DNA of 64,000 bases from Mesorhizobium sp. J428. Its GTDB lineage: Bacteria > Pseudomonadota > Alphaproteobacteria > Rhizobiales > Rhizobiaceae. The notes beneath the pieces were generated by a model that did not search any database, was not told the DNA's origin, and saw only the letters and a program-made list of their open reading frames with translations. Location of the stretch: positions 2,394,001-2,458,000 of the forward strand of contig NZ_JAJOMX010000001.1 of assembly GCF_024699925.1 (NCBI RefSeq), in the 5' to 3' direction. The position numbers were made by a program, and so were the translations under genes. This document shows positions 9,450 through 17,730 of the stretch, one piece after another; the first letter of the stretch is position 1; every line of letters begins with the position of its first letter.

Positions 9450-11368
9450 GCCGTCCCCTCTTGCGGTTCATTGAGACCCATTTCCTCCAGAAAACGCGAG
9501 GGTGCTTTTCGGTAGCCTTGGTATTGCTCTGCCCGCGTCAAAACGAGCTGCATCTTCGTGCGCGTGATGCCGACGAAACAGTTGCGTCGCTCTTCTTCAA
9601 GCTCCGACGGCGCAGCGTTGTACTTGAGGCTTTGCCAGGACGGCAGCACTGACTCCGCCATGCCGATGAGCCAGACACGATCGAACTCCAGACCCTTTGC
9701 CGCGTGAATCGTGAGAAGCCGGACGGCAGTTGGGTCGGGAGGCGGCTCCTTGGGCCGCAGCTTCATGCCTTGGAGAAGCTCATCAAGATCGGGCGGCGCG
9801 CCCTTCTCGGCCCTGATGGCCCTGTGCGCTGTTTCCCACGCGGCCTTGTCTTCTGCGGCGTCGCTGATGACGCCCTCGGGCGCTTCCGCCGTCGTCATCA
9901 GGAAGGTGATCGCCTCTGTGACAATCTGCTGCCAGTTTGACCGGGATTGCACCAGCCGGAGAGCTATCGCTGACAAGTTCATGGCGATCTCGTTCTGACT
10001 CGCTTCGGCAGCCAACGCCCAGTGCTCCAGGTAACTGGTCCCGGTGGATGCCGCCTCGGCGAGCAAAAGTGCTGTGTCGAGCTGCAAGCCGGCTATGCGG
10101 TTTGCAGCCGCTGCGAGCGCCGTGAAGACTTGTCGGTCGCCGGGGCGAAGGGACAGGTCGAGGCAGCTCTGAAGCCAGGCAAATTGCGGGGAGATAAATC
10201 GGTCGCGCCGTACCGCGATCGAGGCGGTGACGCCCCGCGCCTTCAGGGCATCCAGCACCGGCTGGAGAATGGCTCTTGTCCTGCCGAGAACTGCAACCTC
10301 GCCTCGTTCGGCGGTGGCGATCCCGGCAATATCATCGGCAATGCCATCGGCTTCCTCTGCGTCCGTCCCGAAGGTCCGCAGCAATATGGCAGGACCTTCG
10401 CCGGGAAGTGTCGCGACAAGCGGCTCCTTGCCAGGTGTCCTGTCGGAGTTATGGCCGATGAGATTGTTGGCGGCCTGCACGATGGCAGGAGGGCAGCGCC
10501 GATTTTCGACCAACTGGATCAAGTCCGGCGAGAAATGCTCGCGGAACTGTTGAATTTGCCGATAGCTAGCCCCGGCCCATTGGTAGATGATCTGGTCATC
10601 GTCGGCGACGGCAAAGACATTCTTGAAATCGTCGCCCGCAAAGAAGCGCACCAGCCGGTATTGGGCGGGCGTCGTGTCCTGGAATTCGTCGATAAGCCAG
10701 TACGGGTAAGACTGCCGCGTCCTGGCGGCCACAGCCGGAACCTGATGGGCCAGCCGGCATGCGTCTAGAATCATGCCGTTGAAATCGAGGGAATTGTTGG
10801 CGCGCAACGCGGCCTCATAGATTGCGTAAACACGCGCGGCGCGCTCGCCGGCCGCCGGATCGCGGAAATGCCGCGCCGTCTTTTCAGCGCTGACAAGACT
10901 GCTGCGTAGTTGGTCGATGGCACGCAGCCACCGAACGTCGTCAGGTGTTACGTCCGCCCCTTCATCGGCGGCAGCCACGAGTGCTTCACGCAACAGCTCC
11001 CGGCGGTCGTCGTCCTGATCGTAAATGCCGAAGTCGGGCTTGATTCCGATATGCGATCCGTGCTGGCGCAAAATCTGCGCACAAAAGCTATGGAAAGTGC
11101 CGATGAACGTTCGATCGGTCAGGCCGGGCACGAGGGCTTCGACACGCTCACGCATCTCGTCGCCTGCCTTCGTCGTGAACGTCAGGGCGAGGATGCGGAA
11201 ATTCTTGTTTCGGCTGTCGTTCAGAATCTGGGCGATGCGGGTGGTCAGCACCGTCGTCTTTCCGACTCCTGGTCCCGCGAGGACGAGCGCCGCGCCGTCC
11301 TGCCAGTCCGCCGCCTTGCGCTGTGTCGGGCTCAGTCTGTCGAGTGCTGCCTGGAGCGGTTCTGTCAT
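9446..11368 (-). CDS. UvrD/PcrA-like helicase, GajB-like
   Basis: This 640-residue superfamily 1A helicase has the full motif set: Walker A GPGVGKTT at 32-39, Ia ALTFTTKAGDEMRER at 61-75, II DEFQD at 227-231, III DDDQIIYQWAGA, V TIHAAKGLEFDRVWLIG and VI NCFVGITRTKMQLVLTRA. It directly follows an OLD-family ATPase gene with a 4-bp overlap. That tandem of class 2 OLD plus UvrD-like helicase defines Gabija-type defence systems (GajA/GajB). At 640 residues it is longer than the classical GajB of about 500, and it is followed without a gap by a methyltransferase gene. An ordinary repair helicase is less likely given the context. Confidence 0.87.
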   Translation of the reverse strand: MTEPLQAALDRLSPTQRKAADWQDGAALVLAGPGVGKTTVLTTRIAQILNDSRNKNFRILALTFTTKAGDEMRERVEALVPGLTDRTFIGTFHSFCAQILRQHGSHIGIKPDFGIYDQDDDRRELLREALVAAADEGADVTPDDVRWLRAIDQLRSSLVSAEKTARHFRDPAAGERAARVYAIYEAALRANNSLDFNGMILDACRLAHQVPAVAARTRQSYPYWLIDEFQDTTPAQYRLVRFFAGDDFKNVFAVADDDQIIYQWAGASYRQIQQFREHFSPDLIQLVENRRCPPAIVQAANNLIGHNSDRTPGKEPLVATLPGEGPAILLRTFGTDAEEADGIADDIAGIATAERGEVAVLGRTRAILQPVLDALKARGVTASIAVRRDRFISPQFAWLQSCLDLSLRPGDRQVFTALAAAANRIAGLQLDTALLLAEAASTGTSYLEHWALAAEASQNEIAMNLSAIALRLVQSRSNWQQIVTEAITFLMTTAEAPEGVISDAAEDKAAWETAHRAIRAEKGAPPDLDELLQGMKLRPKEPPPDPTAVRLLTIHAAKGLEFDRVWLIGMAESVLPSWQSLKYNAAPSELEEERRNCFVGITRTKMQLVLTRAEQYQGYRKAPSRFLEEMGLNEPQEGTA

Positions 11369-13282
11369 ACGGCACCACCCAATGACTTGATGAGGTCAAC
11401 GAGCGGCGCAGGCATCTTCACGGCAAGTTCTCTGTCTGCCGCGACGCGCAGCGACAAGGCGCCCATGTATCCGGTCTTCTTGTTTTTGAGGCGCCTCTTA
11501 AACTCGTCGAACGGGCAGGTAAGAGCAGTCTGTCCTCCGACCGTGCCCATGATCTCGCGCAGAAGCTGTTCGTGGCCGTCAGCGAGCAACTGATCTTCAA
11601 GATCGTGATCCTGCGACAATGTTGTAAATTTGCCGGTGAGGTCGTTTTCCGTGAAGCCTCGATCCAGTATCTGCTGGCGGAACTTCGCGGCTTCCTGATC
11701 GCCGTCCGTAATCATGTGCCAAGGGATGCCGAACGCCTCAGCGAGCGCCGGATAGATTCCGGCGCTGCCGCTCTGCTGAAAGTCAATGACGGCGATCCCG
11801 TGCGTGTCGAGCGGAAGATTGAGGGCGTTGCCGAGCGCATGGAGCAGCAGATACTCGGTCACGCCTTCAACCAGTATCCAGCGGCGCGCGAAGAAGATCT
11901 CGCCACGGACACGGCGACCGTGGAATCCCAGCTCATTCTCGTCGTCGACTGTCGGTAGGACGCGGCATTTGTGGCGAAGCGCCGCAATCTCGGCCTGCCG
12001 TGCCCCCGCGTCGGCATCATTGCGATAGCAATGGGCCAGCGCGTTATCCATTGCCTCATCGAACCAGGACCGCGCGGCAAGACGGCCGGTCGTCGGATCA
12101 CGTTGAAATACGCGGCTGCCTCCGCCCTGCAGAAACCCGTCCAGCGATCCATTCCAGGGCAAATCGGAAATCACTACGCCAGGGAGCGCACTGACTTCGG
12201 TTTGGCCACCGCGAAGGCGCACCAGTCGAAGATCGCGAAGCGGAACATGCTGCACAAAATAAGGCGAGTGCGTCGTCATGAGCTTTTGCCCGGACAGCGC
12301 CTGCGTCCGATCTCCAAAGAGTCCTCGCAGCCTGTGGATGGAGATGGGCCTCGGGTTCCTCGATCGCGAAGACCGCTTCCACGCCGGGCTGCTCCGCCTC
12401 GGCAAGCTGTTGCAGCACAGCGGCCTGAAACAGGAAAATCACGGCGAGGCTCTGAAGTCCCTGACCATGATGGCCAAGGGGAAGCCAAGGCCGCAAGTCC
12501 TCGTTGCGCATGACGATTCCGGTCCGTTGGAGCATTTCCTCCATCGCCAGCGGCAGGGTGTTTAGCCGTGCCGACCCAGGGCCTTCGCCGACGGCAACGC
12601 GCGTAGCCTCGCCGATCATTGTGGCGATGTCGGTCAGTCGCGGGTCAGCCGCGATGATCTTGGCGTCGAGATCGGCCAGAGTCTTGAGAGCTTCTGCTTC
12701 CAGCTCCGGCGGGATCCGGACACTGCGGAGCAGTCGGCCCCAGTGACCGGAGCGAGGTGTGAACTCGTCGGCGGCGTCGCGCAAGGCTCCAAGCCAGAAG
12801 ATCGGCATATAGCCAAAAAAGCCGGTCAGATTGATAGATCGCCGCCGCTCTGGCAGAGGCTCGCCAGCGGAATCCAGAAACTGCCAGGCGGGATCGAATA
12901 CCTCCTTGTCGGGGTCCCAGGCGCATGTGACGCGCAGCGTCAGAGCGTTGCGGACGCCGTCAGCATGGATAGTGATGATATCGGTAAGGGCGGCGACCAT
13001 GTCGGCGTCCCATTCGTTAGGCTCGCTTTCCTCCATCGCCAGCGTGATCGTGACGGGAGGCTGCGTGCGCGGATCGCAATCGGGATCAGGGCGATGAACG
13101 TCGTTTTCAGTAAACCCCGTTCCGCGCTGCCCCCACCGCCTCGTGAGCACAATACGCACAGCGTCAATGATTGCGGTTTTCCCGGCGTTGTTTTGCCCGA
13201 TCAAGACGGTTGTCTCGCCAAGATCGACGGTGAGGTCCTTGACGGATCGGAAATTCTGAATGTGGAGCCGGGTAATGCGCAT
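11365..13282 (-). pseudogene. OLD-family ATPase/TOPRIM endonuclease, GajA-like, frameshifted at about 12320
   Basis: The N-terminal half is an ABC/SMC-type ATPase: MRITRLHIQNFRS start, Walker A GQNNAGKT at 29-36 and the signature/Walker B region IEEPEAHLHPQAAR. The frame then breaks near 12315-12330. The continuation in another frame reads LFGDRTQALSGQKLMTTHSP, the expected D-loop and H-loop. A TOPRIM nuclease domain follows with WILVEGVTE, ITDGDQEA and HDLEDQLL carrying the acidic metal ligands. Either one extra base or two missing bases explain the break. Whole length of about 640 residues fits class 2 OLD proteins. It lies 11 bp after higA and overlaps the UvrD-like gene by 4 bp, the Gabija arrangement. 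The frameshift could be real or a sequence error. Confidence 0.85.
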
Positions 13283-13293
13283 GGGTTCGGTCT

Positions 13294-13608
13294 CTACGCG
13301 ATGCTCGACGCGTCGGACCGCGTTGCTCCGGCCCGCACAGGCAGCCGTGCGATCTCCCGCCCCGCCTTTTCCTCGGCGATGCGGATTTCATAGGCGCTTT
13401 GCAGATTGAGCCAGAACTGCGGATCAGTGCCGAACCAGTGCCCGAAGCGCAACGCGGTGTCGCCGGTCACGGCGCGCTTGCCCGCGATGATCTGGCTGAC
13501 GCGGTTCGGCGGCACGTCGATCTGGCGCGCAAACTCCGTCGGCGTCACATTCAGTTCTTCCAGCTCGTCCTTGAGGACTTCGCCGGGATGAACGGCTCTC
13601 ATGAACAT
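13294..13608 (-). CDS. higA: HigA-family antitoxin (XRE-type HTH)
   Basis: This 104-residue protein has the HigA/VapI layout: HPGEVLKDELEELNV at the N terminus and a helix-turn-helix over PTEFARQIDVPPNRVSQIIAG, then WFGTDPQFWLNLQSAYEI, a segment diagnostic of HigA. It neutralises HigB and binds the operator upstream of higB. It follows higB by 17 bp and is followed 11 bp later by the OLD-type gene, so antitoxin and defence genes probably share one transcript. An internal methionine at 13602 (MRAVHPGEV) is an equally plausible start. Confidence 0.92.
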   Translation of the reverse strand: MFMRAVHPGEVLKDELEELNVTPTEFARQIDVPPNRVSQIIAGKRAVTGDTALRFGHWFGTDPQFWLNLQSAYEIRIAEEKAGREIARLPVRAGATRSDASSIA

Positions 13609-13625
13609 GGCCTGATCTCCTTTCC

Positions 13626-13910
13626 TCAGTGATAGTCCACGATTTCAACATAGCCCGGCCCGGTTTGACCGGCCGGCCACTCGAAACAGATGCGCCATTG
13701 CTGGTTGATTCGAATGGAATACTGTCCGGCACGATCTCCTTTGAGCGCTTCTAGCCGGTTTCCCGGCAGGGCGCGCAGCGTATCAAGCGAGAGTGCCGCG
13801 TTCAGGATCGACAGCCGCCGGGCGGCCTGATCTTCAAAACCTTGAAAGGCTTTGACGAACTCCCCCTTCGCGAACTGCTCCGTCTTTTTGTCTCGATAGC
13901 TCAGGATCAT
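13626..13910 (-). CDS. higB: HigB/RelE-family mRNA interferase toxin
   Basis: This 94-residue protein is of the normal size for HigB toxins of the RelE/ParE fold. Recognisable parts are FEDQAARRLSILNAA, LPGNRLEALKGDRAGQYSIR and the terminal strand QQWRICFEWPAG with VEIVDYH. These toxins cut ribosome-associated mRNA. The order toxin then antitoxin is characteristic of higBA. It is the first gene of the long minus-strand operon, and a strong inverted repeat (13927-13960) lies 17 bp upstream of its start, the expected place for HigA autoregulation. Intact. Confidence 0.92.
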   Translation of the reverse strand: MILSYRDKKTEQFAKGEFVKAFQGFEDQAARRLSILNAALSLDTLRALPGNRLEALKGDRAGQYSIRINQQWRICFEWPAGQTGPGYVEIVDYH

Positions 13911-13926
13911 GTAGTTCTAGTCGTAC

Positions 13927-13960
13927 AGGTGTTGACGCTATACGTCAAGCGTCAACACCT
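13927..13960 (-). promoter_or_regulatory. Inverted-repeat operator/promoter upstream of higBA and the defence operon
   Basis: Twelve-base arms AGGTGTTGACGC and GCGTCAACACCT flank a 10-base centre. Nested inside is a second repeat, TTGACG (13932-13937) and CGTCAA (13943-13948). On the minus strand a TTGACG box could serve as the -35 element, but the matching -10 (TACGAC) is poor. The position 17 bp before higB fits HigA/HigBA autoregulation. Confidence 0.65.
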
Positions 13961-14206
13961 ATCTCCCTGCTCTTGCTGTATGCGAACCAGCACCTGCCAG
14001 ATCCAAAAGACCTTCTCGACATTGCCGATCGGCGTGTCGAAGCGATTGGCGGTGGTGAGAAACTGATCGAGCCGATCATGGGGCATCGTGGCAATGATCT
14101 GCTTGCGCGCCGCTCTTGGTATCCGGAAAGCGGATTGCGAATTCCTCTTCATCGAGCCAGGCCCGCAGCCCAAGGGCCTCCATTCGCCGGAAGCCAGTCA
14201 GGTTAG
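13952..14206 (-). pseudogene. Possible small frameshifted gene between integrase and higB
   Basis: Two minus-strand frames look coding in succession. One gives M-E-A-L-G-L-R-A-W-L-D-E-E-E-F-A-I-R-F-P from about 14182. The other continues from about 14100 with ARKQIIATMPHDRLDQFL and IGNVEKVFWIWQVLVRIQ up to 13952. Joining them needs one extra or two missing bases near 14105. I do not recognise the family. It may be a small accessory protein of the integrase module. Real coding status is uncertain. Confidence 0.35.
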
Positions 14207-15561
14207 GCGGCCAGATGACGCTCCGGCAGGTCCTCCTCGACCTCGTCCCCCGCAGCTTGCGTCAGGAAACGCGCCAGCGCAGCCTTTCTCGATCCGCGGT
14301 CCAGCGCATACGCTGTCTGCTTGAATTCAAATCCGTCGAGCAGTCCTTGGATGTAACCGGATATGGTGTCCGCGGCCATGATCAGCGCCGTATCGATCGT
14401 GTGAATATATTTGCTCGTGACCGATCCCTTTGCATGACCTACCAGGGCCGCAATCGTCACTTCGGTGAAGCCCAGATCATTAGCGATGCTGGCGAAGCTG
14501 TGGCGCAGGACATGCGGCGTCACATCCGAGAGCGGAGAATCCTTGAATATCTGCTTCCAGTGGTTCGGGAAGCTGCCGAAAACGTTGTCGTCACCCTGGC
14601 CGGGAAAGACATATGTGGCCACGCCACTCGCGCGCCGTTGCTCAAGGTACTCGATGACCGGCAGGCCTATCGCACGAATGGACTCGCCTTCCTTGCTGTC
14701 CTCCAGGCGCAGACAGCTCGCTTCGGTGTCGGCCTCTGTCCATTTCAGACCAATCATCTCGCTGCGCCGGCAGCCGGTCAGCGCGATCTGGCGAATGATG
14801 TCGACAGTCGTGGCATATTTCTCCTGCTCAGCAGCGTCTCGCAGTATCTGTCCCAGCGTCCGATACTCCGCCTCGGATAGCCGGCGCTTGCGCACGTTGT
14901 CCTTTGGTTTGCGAATGCCATGCGCGGGGTTGCTCTCAATGATACCGGCCTCGATGGCATAGGTGAGGATGCCGCCGAGGAGTCCGACTGTGCGCGTTGC
15001 GGTTCCTGCGCCGCCGCGGACGATCGCCTTGCCGCGCAGATTCTTGGTCTTGACCGAGACGCGCGTCTTTCCGGCCATGACATCCTTGAGGAATTTGTTG
15101 ATGTCGGCCTTGGTGAGATCCTTGACCCTGCGTGTCCCGAGGAGCGGAACGACGTGGCGCTCAATCCGGCCGGTGTCGGTAACGATCGTCGTCGGCTTCT
15201 TGGGACGCCCGCCTTTCCCAAGGATGAGGCCGGCCTTCAAATCGTCGAGATAGCGCGTACACAGCTCCTTCACGGTGATTGCATTGTGGTCGAGCTGGCG
15301 TTCTTCGGCAGGGTTGTCGCCTTGGGCGACACGGCCGAACTGAATCTTCGCCTCCTGCCGGGCAGTCTCAGGAGTCCAAACACCGTGGAGTCCGATTGTA
15401 TAGCGACGTGACCGGCCACCCGCTCGATACTGGATGACGTAGCTCCGCCTCCCGGAAGCAAAAACGCGAAGTCCGAAACCGGGCAATTCGTCGTCCCAGA
15501 TGACATAGTCCTTCTCCTGGACCTCAGTCGCGTCGACAACCCTTTTGGTCAGCTTAGCCAT
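14203..15561 (-). CDS. Tyrosine-recombinase integrase of the island
   Basis: This 452-residue integrase is of the P4/prophage tyrosine type. The N-terminal DUF4102 arm-binding domain shows DDELPGFGLRVFASGRRSYV and the GRRSYVIQYRAGG strand. The catalytic set is present: arginine in LTGCRRSEMIGLKW, lysine in EDSKEG, H-x-x-R in PHVLRHSFASIAND, histidine in GHAKGSVTSKYIH and the tyrosine of that same segment. The gene starts about 180 bp from the tRNA-derived attachment fragment at 15742-15786, as expected for an island-specific integrase. It appears intact, so the element could still excise if the other end is preserved. Confidence 0.95.
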   Translation of the reverse strand: MAKLTKRVVDATEVQEKDYVIWDDELPGFGLRVFASGRRSYVIQYRAGGRSRRYTIGLHGVWTPETARQEAKIQFGRVAQGDNPAEERQLDHNAITVKELCTRYLDDLKAGLILGKGGRPKKPTTIVTDTGRIERHVVPLLGTRRVKDLTKADINKFLKDVMAGKTRVSVKTKNLRGKAIVRGGAGTATRTVGLLGGILTYAIEAGIIESNPAHGIRKPKDNVRKRRLSEAEYRTLGQILRDAAEQEKYATTVDIIRQIALTGCRRSEMIGLKWTEADTEASCLRLEDSKEGESIRAIGLPVIEYLEQRRASGVATYVFPGQGDDNVFGSFPNHWKQIFKDSPLSDVTPHVLRHSFASIANDLGFTEVTIAALVGHAKGSVTSKYIHTIDTALIMAADTISGYIQGLLDGFEFKQTAYALDRGSRKAALARFLTQAAGDEVEEDLPERHLAA

Positions 15562-16060
15562 GACGTTCCTCCGTCTCGGCCCTGATCTCTCGCGTAAGCA
15601 CCACGTAAGCAGCCGGGCGGAAATCAGAGCGAATTTTCGGATAGGAACGTCGCTCGTGTTTTTCAGAATATCCAGTGGTTTCAGATGGATAGCGTATCAT
15701 AGCGTGCCCTATCGCGTTTTTCGGATGGGCAGCTTAAATTGCTCCGAAGGCAAAGGTCACAAGTTCGAATCTTGTCGGGTGCGCCAAATACCATCGATAG
15801 CCCTCCAAAGCCATCGATAACCGTCGAAACTACGCCCGCGCCAAGAGCGGGAAAAGGTCCGTGTACGAAAATGCATAGAAACGGCGGCGTTTTGGGTTAA
15901 AAAAGTTCGAATCGCTTCCGGTCGATTGGCGGTTACCAACCTACGCCGGCGCCGCGTATGAACGTGACATTCTAGCCGCTACCGTTGATGGCGCGGGTCT
16001 GCGTGCAGCGAATGCGGCCGTCCGATGTCTGGCGGCGACCATGCAGGCCACCCCGAGACG
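15562..16060. other. Intergenic region around the island boundary
   Basis: Apart from the tRNA fragment at 15742-15786 I see no gene here. A CCATCGATA sequence occurs twice just right of the fragment (within 15788-15825). The plus-strand open frames crossing the integrase start have no family resemblance. The rest shows no recognisable site. Confidence 0.6.
15742..15786 (+). other. Attachment site: 3' fragment of a tRNA-Arg(CCG) gene
   Basis: The 45 bases begin at a CTCCGAA anticodon loop (CCG at 15744-15746), followed by the GGCAA stem strand, a normal T arm (ACAAG, TTCGAAT loop, CTTGT), acceptor strand CGGGTGC, discriminator G and an encoded CCA. The bases before 15742 do not complete an anticodon stem, D arm or 5' acceptor strand, so this is not a functional tRNA. 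It is the displaced 3' end left by integration of the island on its left. Confidence 0.85.
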
Positions 16061-16870
16061 CTACTTCGCGAGGAAGACATCCACTTCACGGGTGAAGTCC
16101 GCGATCTCCTGAAACAGGAACCCGTGGCCTGCATCGGGATAGATCACGAGTTTCGCGTTCGGCACCTTTTGCGACAAGGCATAGGACCGGTAGGCTGGGA
16201 GCATCACGTCATGGGCTCCGTTGGCAATCAGCATGGGCAGCCGGAACTCATCGGCGCGGGACAGCGATCCGGGCCAGGACATGATGGCTTTGATCTGGCC
16301 CGTGAACCCTGGTGCGGATACGTTCGGTCCTCGGTCCGGCTGGTTGCGAATACGCGCAAGAGAGTTGCGTCCAGCGGACTTGGCAGTCTCCGTTTCCGGA
16401 TAGAAGAGGAACAGAAAGTCGTCCTCGTCATTTTCGGGCTTCGTCATGACCTGTGACACGCGGGGATGCGGCTCCGGCCCGCCTTCCACGGCCCCAGGGC
16501 TCGAACCTGCAACGACAAGGCGACGGACTAGATCAGGATAATCCAAGGTGAGTTGCTGGGCGATGATCCCGCCAAGGGACCAGCCTAGCACGTCAACTTG
16601 GGGCAAGCCAAGTTCGCGGACCACTTCGGCCGCCACATCGGCAATGCCCGCAATCGTGTCGGGCACCGTTCCGTCTGATCGTCCGATCCCGGCGCTGTCG
16701 ACGCGGATTATGCGGCGCTTTTGTGACAGGGCTGCGATGAAGTCCGGATCCCAGTCGTCCATGGTGCCGCGAAAGCGCTGCAGCAAGAGCAAAGGCACAC
16801 CGTCGAACGCGCCGTCTTGCCGCCAGGCGAGGCGGCCATATTTTGTGTTCAGCCATTCAACTTTGGACAT
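16061..16870 (-). CDS. Alpha/beta hydrolase
   Basis: This 269-residue hydrolase has a nucleophile elbow GWSLGG with Ser98, a likely catalytic aspartate in NGAHDVMLP and a histidine in DAGHGFLF, so the triad is complete. RVDSAGIGRSDG before the elbow is typical of the epoxide hydrolase/esterase-like branch. It is the last gene of a minus-strand set (SDR, unknown protein, hydrolase), though a 104-bp gap separates it from the previous gene. The substrate is unknown; an ester, lactone or ring-cleavage product is possible. Confidence 0.85.
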   Translation of the reverse strand: MSKVEWLNTKYGRLAWRQDGAFDGVPLLLLQRFRGTMDDWDPDFIAALSQKRRIIRVDSAGIGRSDGTVPDTIAGIADVAAEVVRELGLPQVDVLGWSLGGIIAQQLTLDYPDLVRRLVVAGSSPGAVEGGPEPHPRVSQVMTKPENDEDDFLFLFYPETETAKSAGRNSLARIRNQPDRGPNVSAPGFTGQIKAIMSWPGSLSRADEFRLPMLIANGAHDVMLPAYRSYALSQKVPNAKLVIYPDAGHGFLFQEIADFTREVDVFLAK

Positions 16871-16974
16871 TTTCGTCTCCTATCTGTGATTAGCAGGTTG
16901 CGGTGTCCAATGAGCCTGACACCTGGATGTTTGGCATGGGTAAGTCGTTGGGAATGCGCCCCGGGGGGGCGATC

Positions 16975-17691
16975 CTAGGACACCTTCAGATCAAGGACAT
17001 CGATCGAGACGCTGACACGATCGAGCAGTGGGCGGTTGTCCGTGCCGGCCCGGTAGACGCGGCGTTTGGTCGGGAACTGCAGGCCGCCGAACTCCTTGTA
17101 GTCAGAAGCGTAGTTCGCGCTCGTCGTGCCGCCCATAATTTCGACACTGTAGTCTTGCCGCCGCAGAAGCCCAGATTTGTCGAAGTAGAAGGTCTGGACC
17201 GTCGAGTGGCTGGGAGTGTCCTCGGGGAACGTCACTTTCAGACGCCGCCAGGTCTCACCGTTCTCGTCCCAGGGATCGACCTCTTCGGTCTGGAACCCAG
17301 GCCGTTTGAAGGTGAACGGCGCGGTCAGATAGGTCCACATCGCATAGCCGGTGAAGTAGATCAGGTTCTGTTCATCCCAAGGCGTCATCAGCGTATGGCC
17401 GGAGAATGCGGCCCTTGGATCTTCGCGCTTCTCAATGACCTTGCCGTCGGCCTGGATTGACGTTCGGGTCGGTTCGTAGACGGCGACTTGCCCGGGTTTC
17501 ACGAAGGGCGCGAATTCCGTGTGGGGGCGTTTGGTGTCGATCGAACTTATGATGTCGGCATAGGCGCCCTCAAAGCCTTTGATGGACCAGATCGCTCCGC
17601 CAACCGTGATATGGGCGGCTAACTTGTTCACTTGTTGCCAGCGGTCCCAGCCACCATGCGCAGCCAAGGCGCTTTCGAGCAGATCATTCAT
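16975..17691 (-). CDS. Conserved protein of unknown function next to an SDR gene
   Basis: This 238-residue protein has no motif I can assign. It is rich in beta strands and aromatic residues, starts MNDLLESALAAHGGWDRW and contains VQTFYFDKSGLLRRQDYSVE, a pattern of alternating strands that recalls LolA-like or outer-membrane-associated beta folds. No signal peptide is visible. It lies 39 bp downstream of the SDR gene on the same strand and is probably co-transcribed with it. The role is unknown. Confidence 0.7.
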   Translation of the reverse strand: MNDLLESALAAHGGWDRWQQVNKLAAHITVGGAIWSIKGFEGAYADIISSIDTKRPHTEFAPFVKPGQVAVYEPTRTSIQADGKVIEKREDPRAAFSGHTLMTPWDEQNLIYFTGYAMWTYLTAPFTFKRPGFQTEEVDPWDENGETWRRLKVTFPEDTPSHSTVQTFYFDKSGLLRRQDYSVEIMGGTTSANYASDYKEFGGLQFPTKRRVYRAGTDNRPLLDRVSVSIDVLDLKVS

Positions 17692-17730
17692 GGTATTGCA
17701 CTCTGATATGGTTCGAACTTTCCGGTGCGT

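Larger units (their letters stand above)
1..15786. mobile_element. Right part of a tRNA-Arg-integrated defence island
   Basis: The segment ends on the right with a tyrosine integrase (14203-15561) followed by a 45-bp copy of the 3' end of a tRNA-Arg gene (15742-15786). That is the usual layout of an element integrated into a tRNA gene. Inside are two toxin-antitoxin pairs and a six-gene defence-like operon, and no housekeeping genes. The displaced tRNA fragment reads on the plus strand with island DNA on its left, so the intact tRNA and the other attachment site should lie left of the window. Total size is therefore unknown. Confidence 0.75.

Noticed and set aside
7923..9515. Plus-strand frame of 530 codons
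   Set aside because: It is antisense to the MmeI-like methyltransferase; no family resemblance.
15680..15790. Complete tRNA gene at the island boundary
   Set aside because: Only the part from the anticodon loop to CCA is present; the 5' acceptor strand, D arm and 5' anticodon stem are missing.
15545..15820. Plus-strand frame across the attachment site
   Set aside because: It runs through the integrase start and the tRNA fragment, with no start signal or homology.
15788..15825. Short CCATCGATA repeats as a CRISPR or iteron array
   Set aside because: Only two copies, no regular spacing; I see no CRISPR array anywhere in the window.
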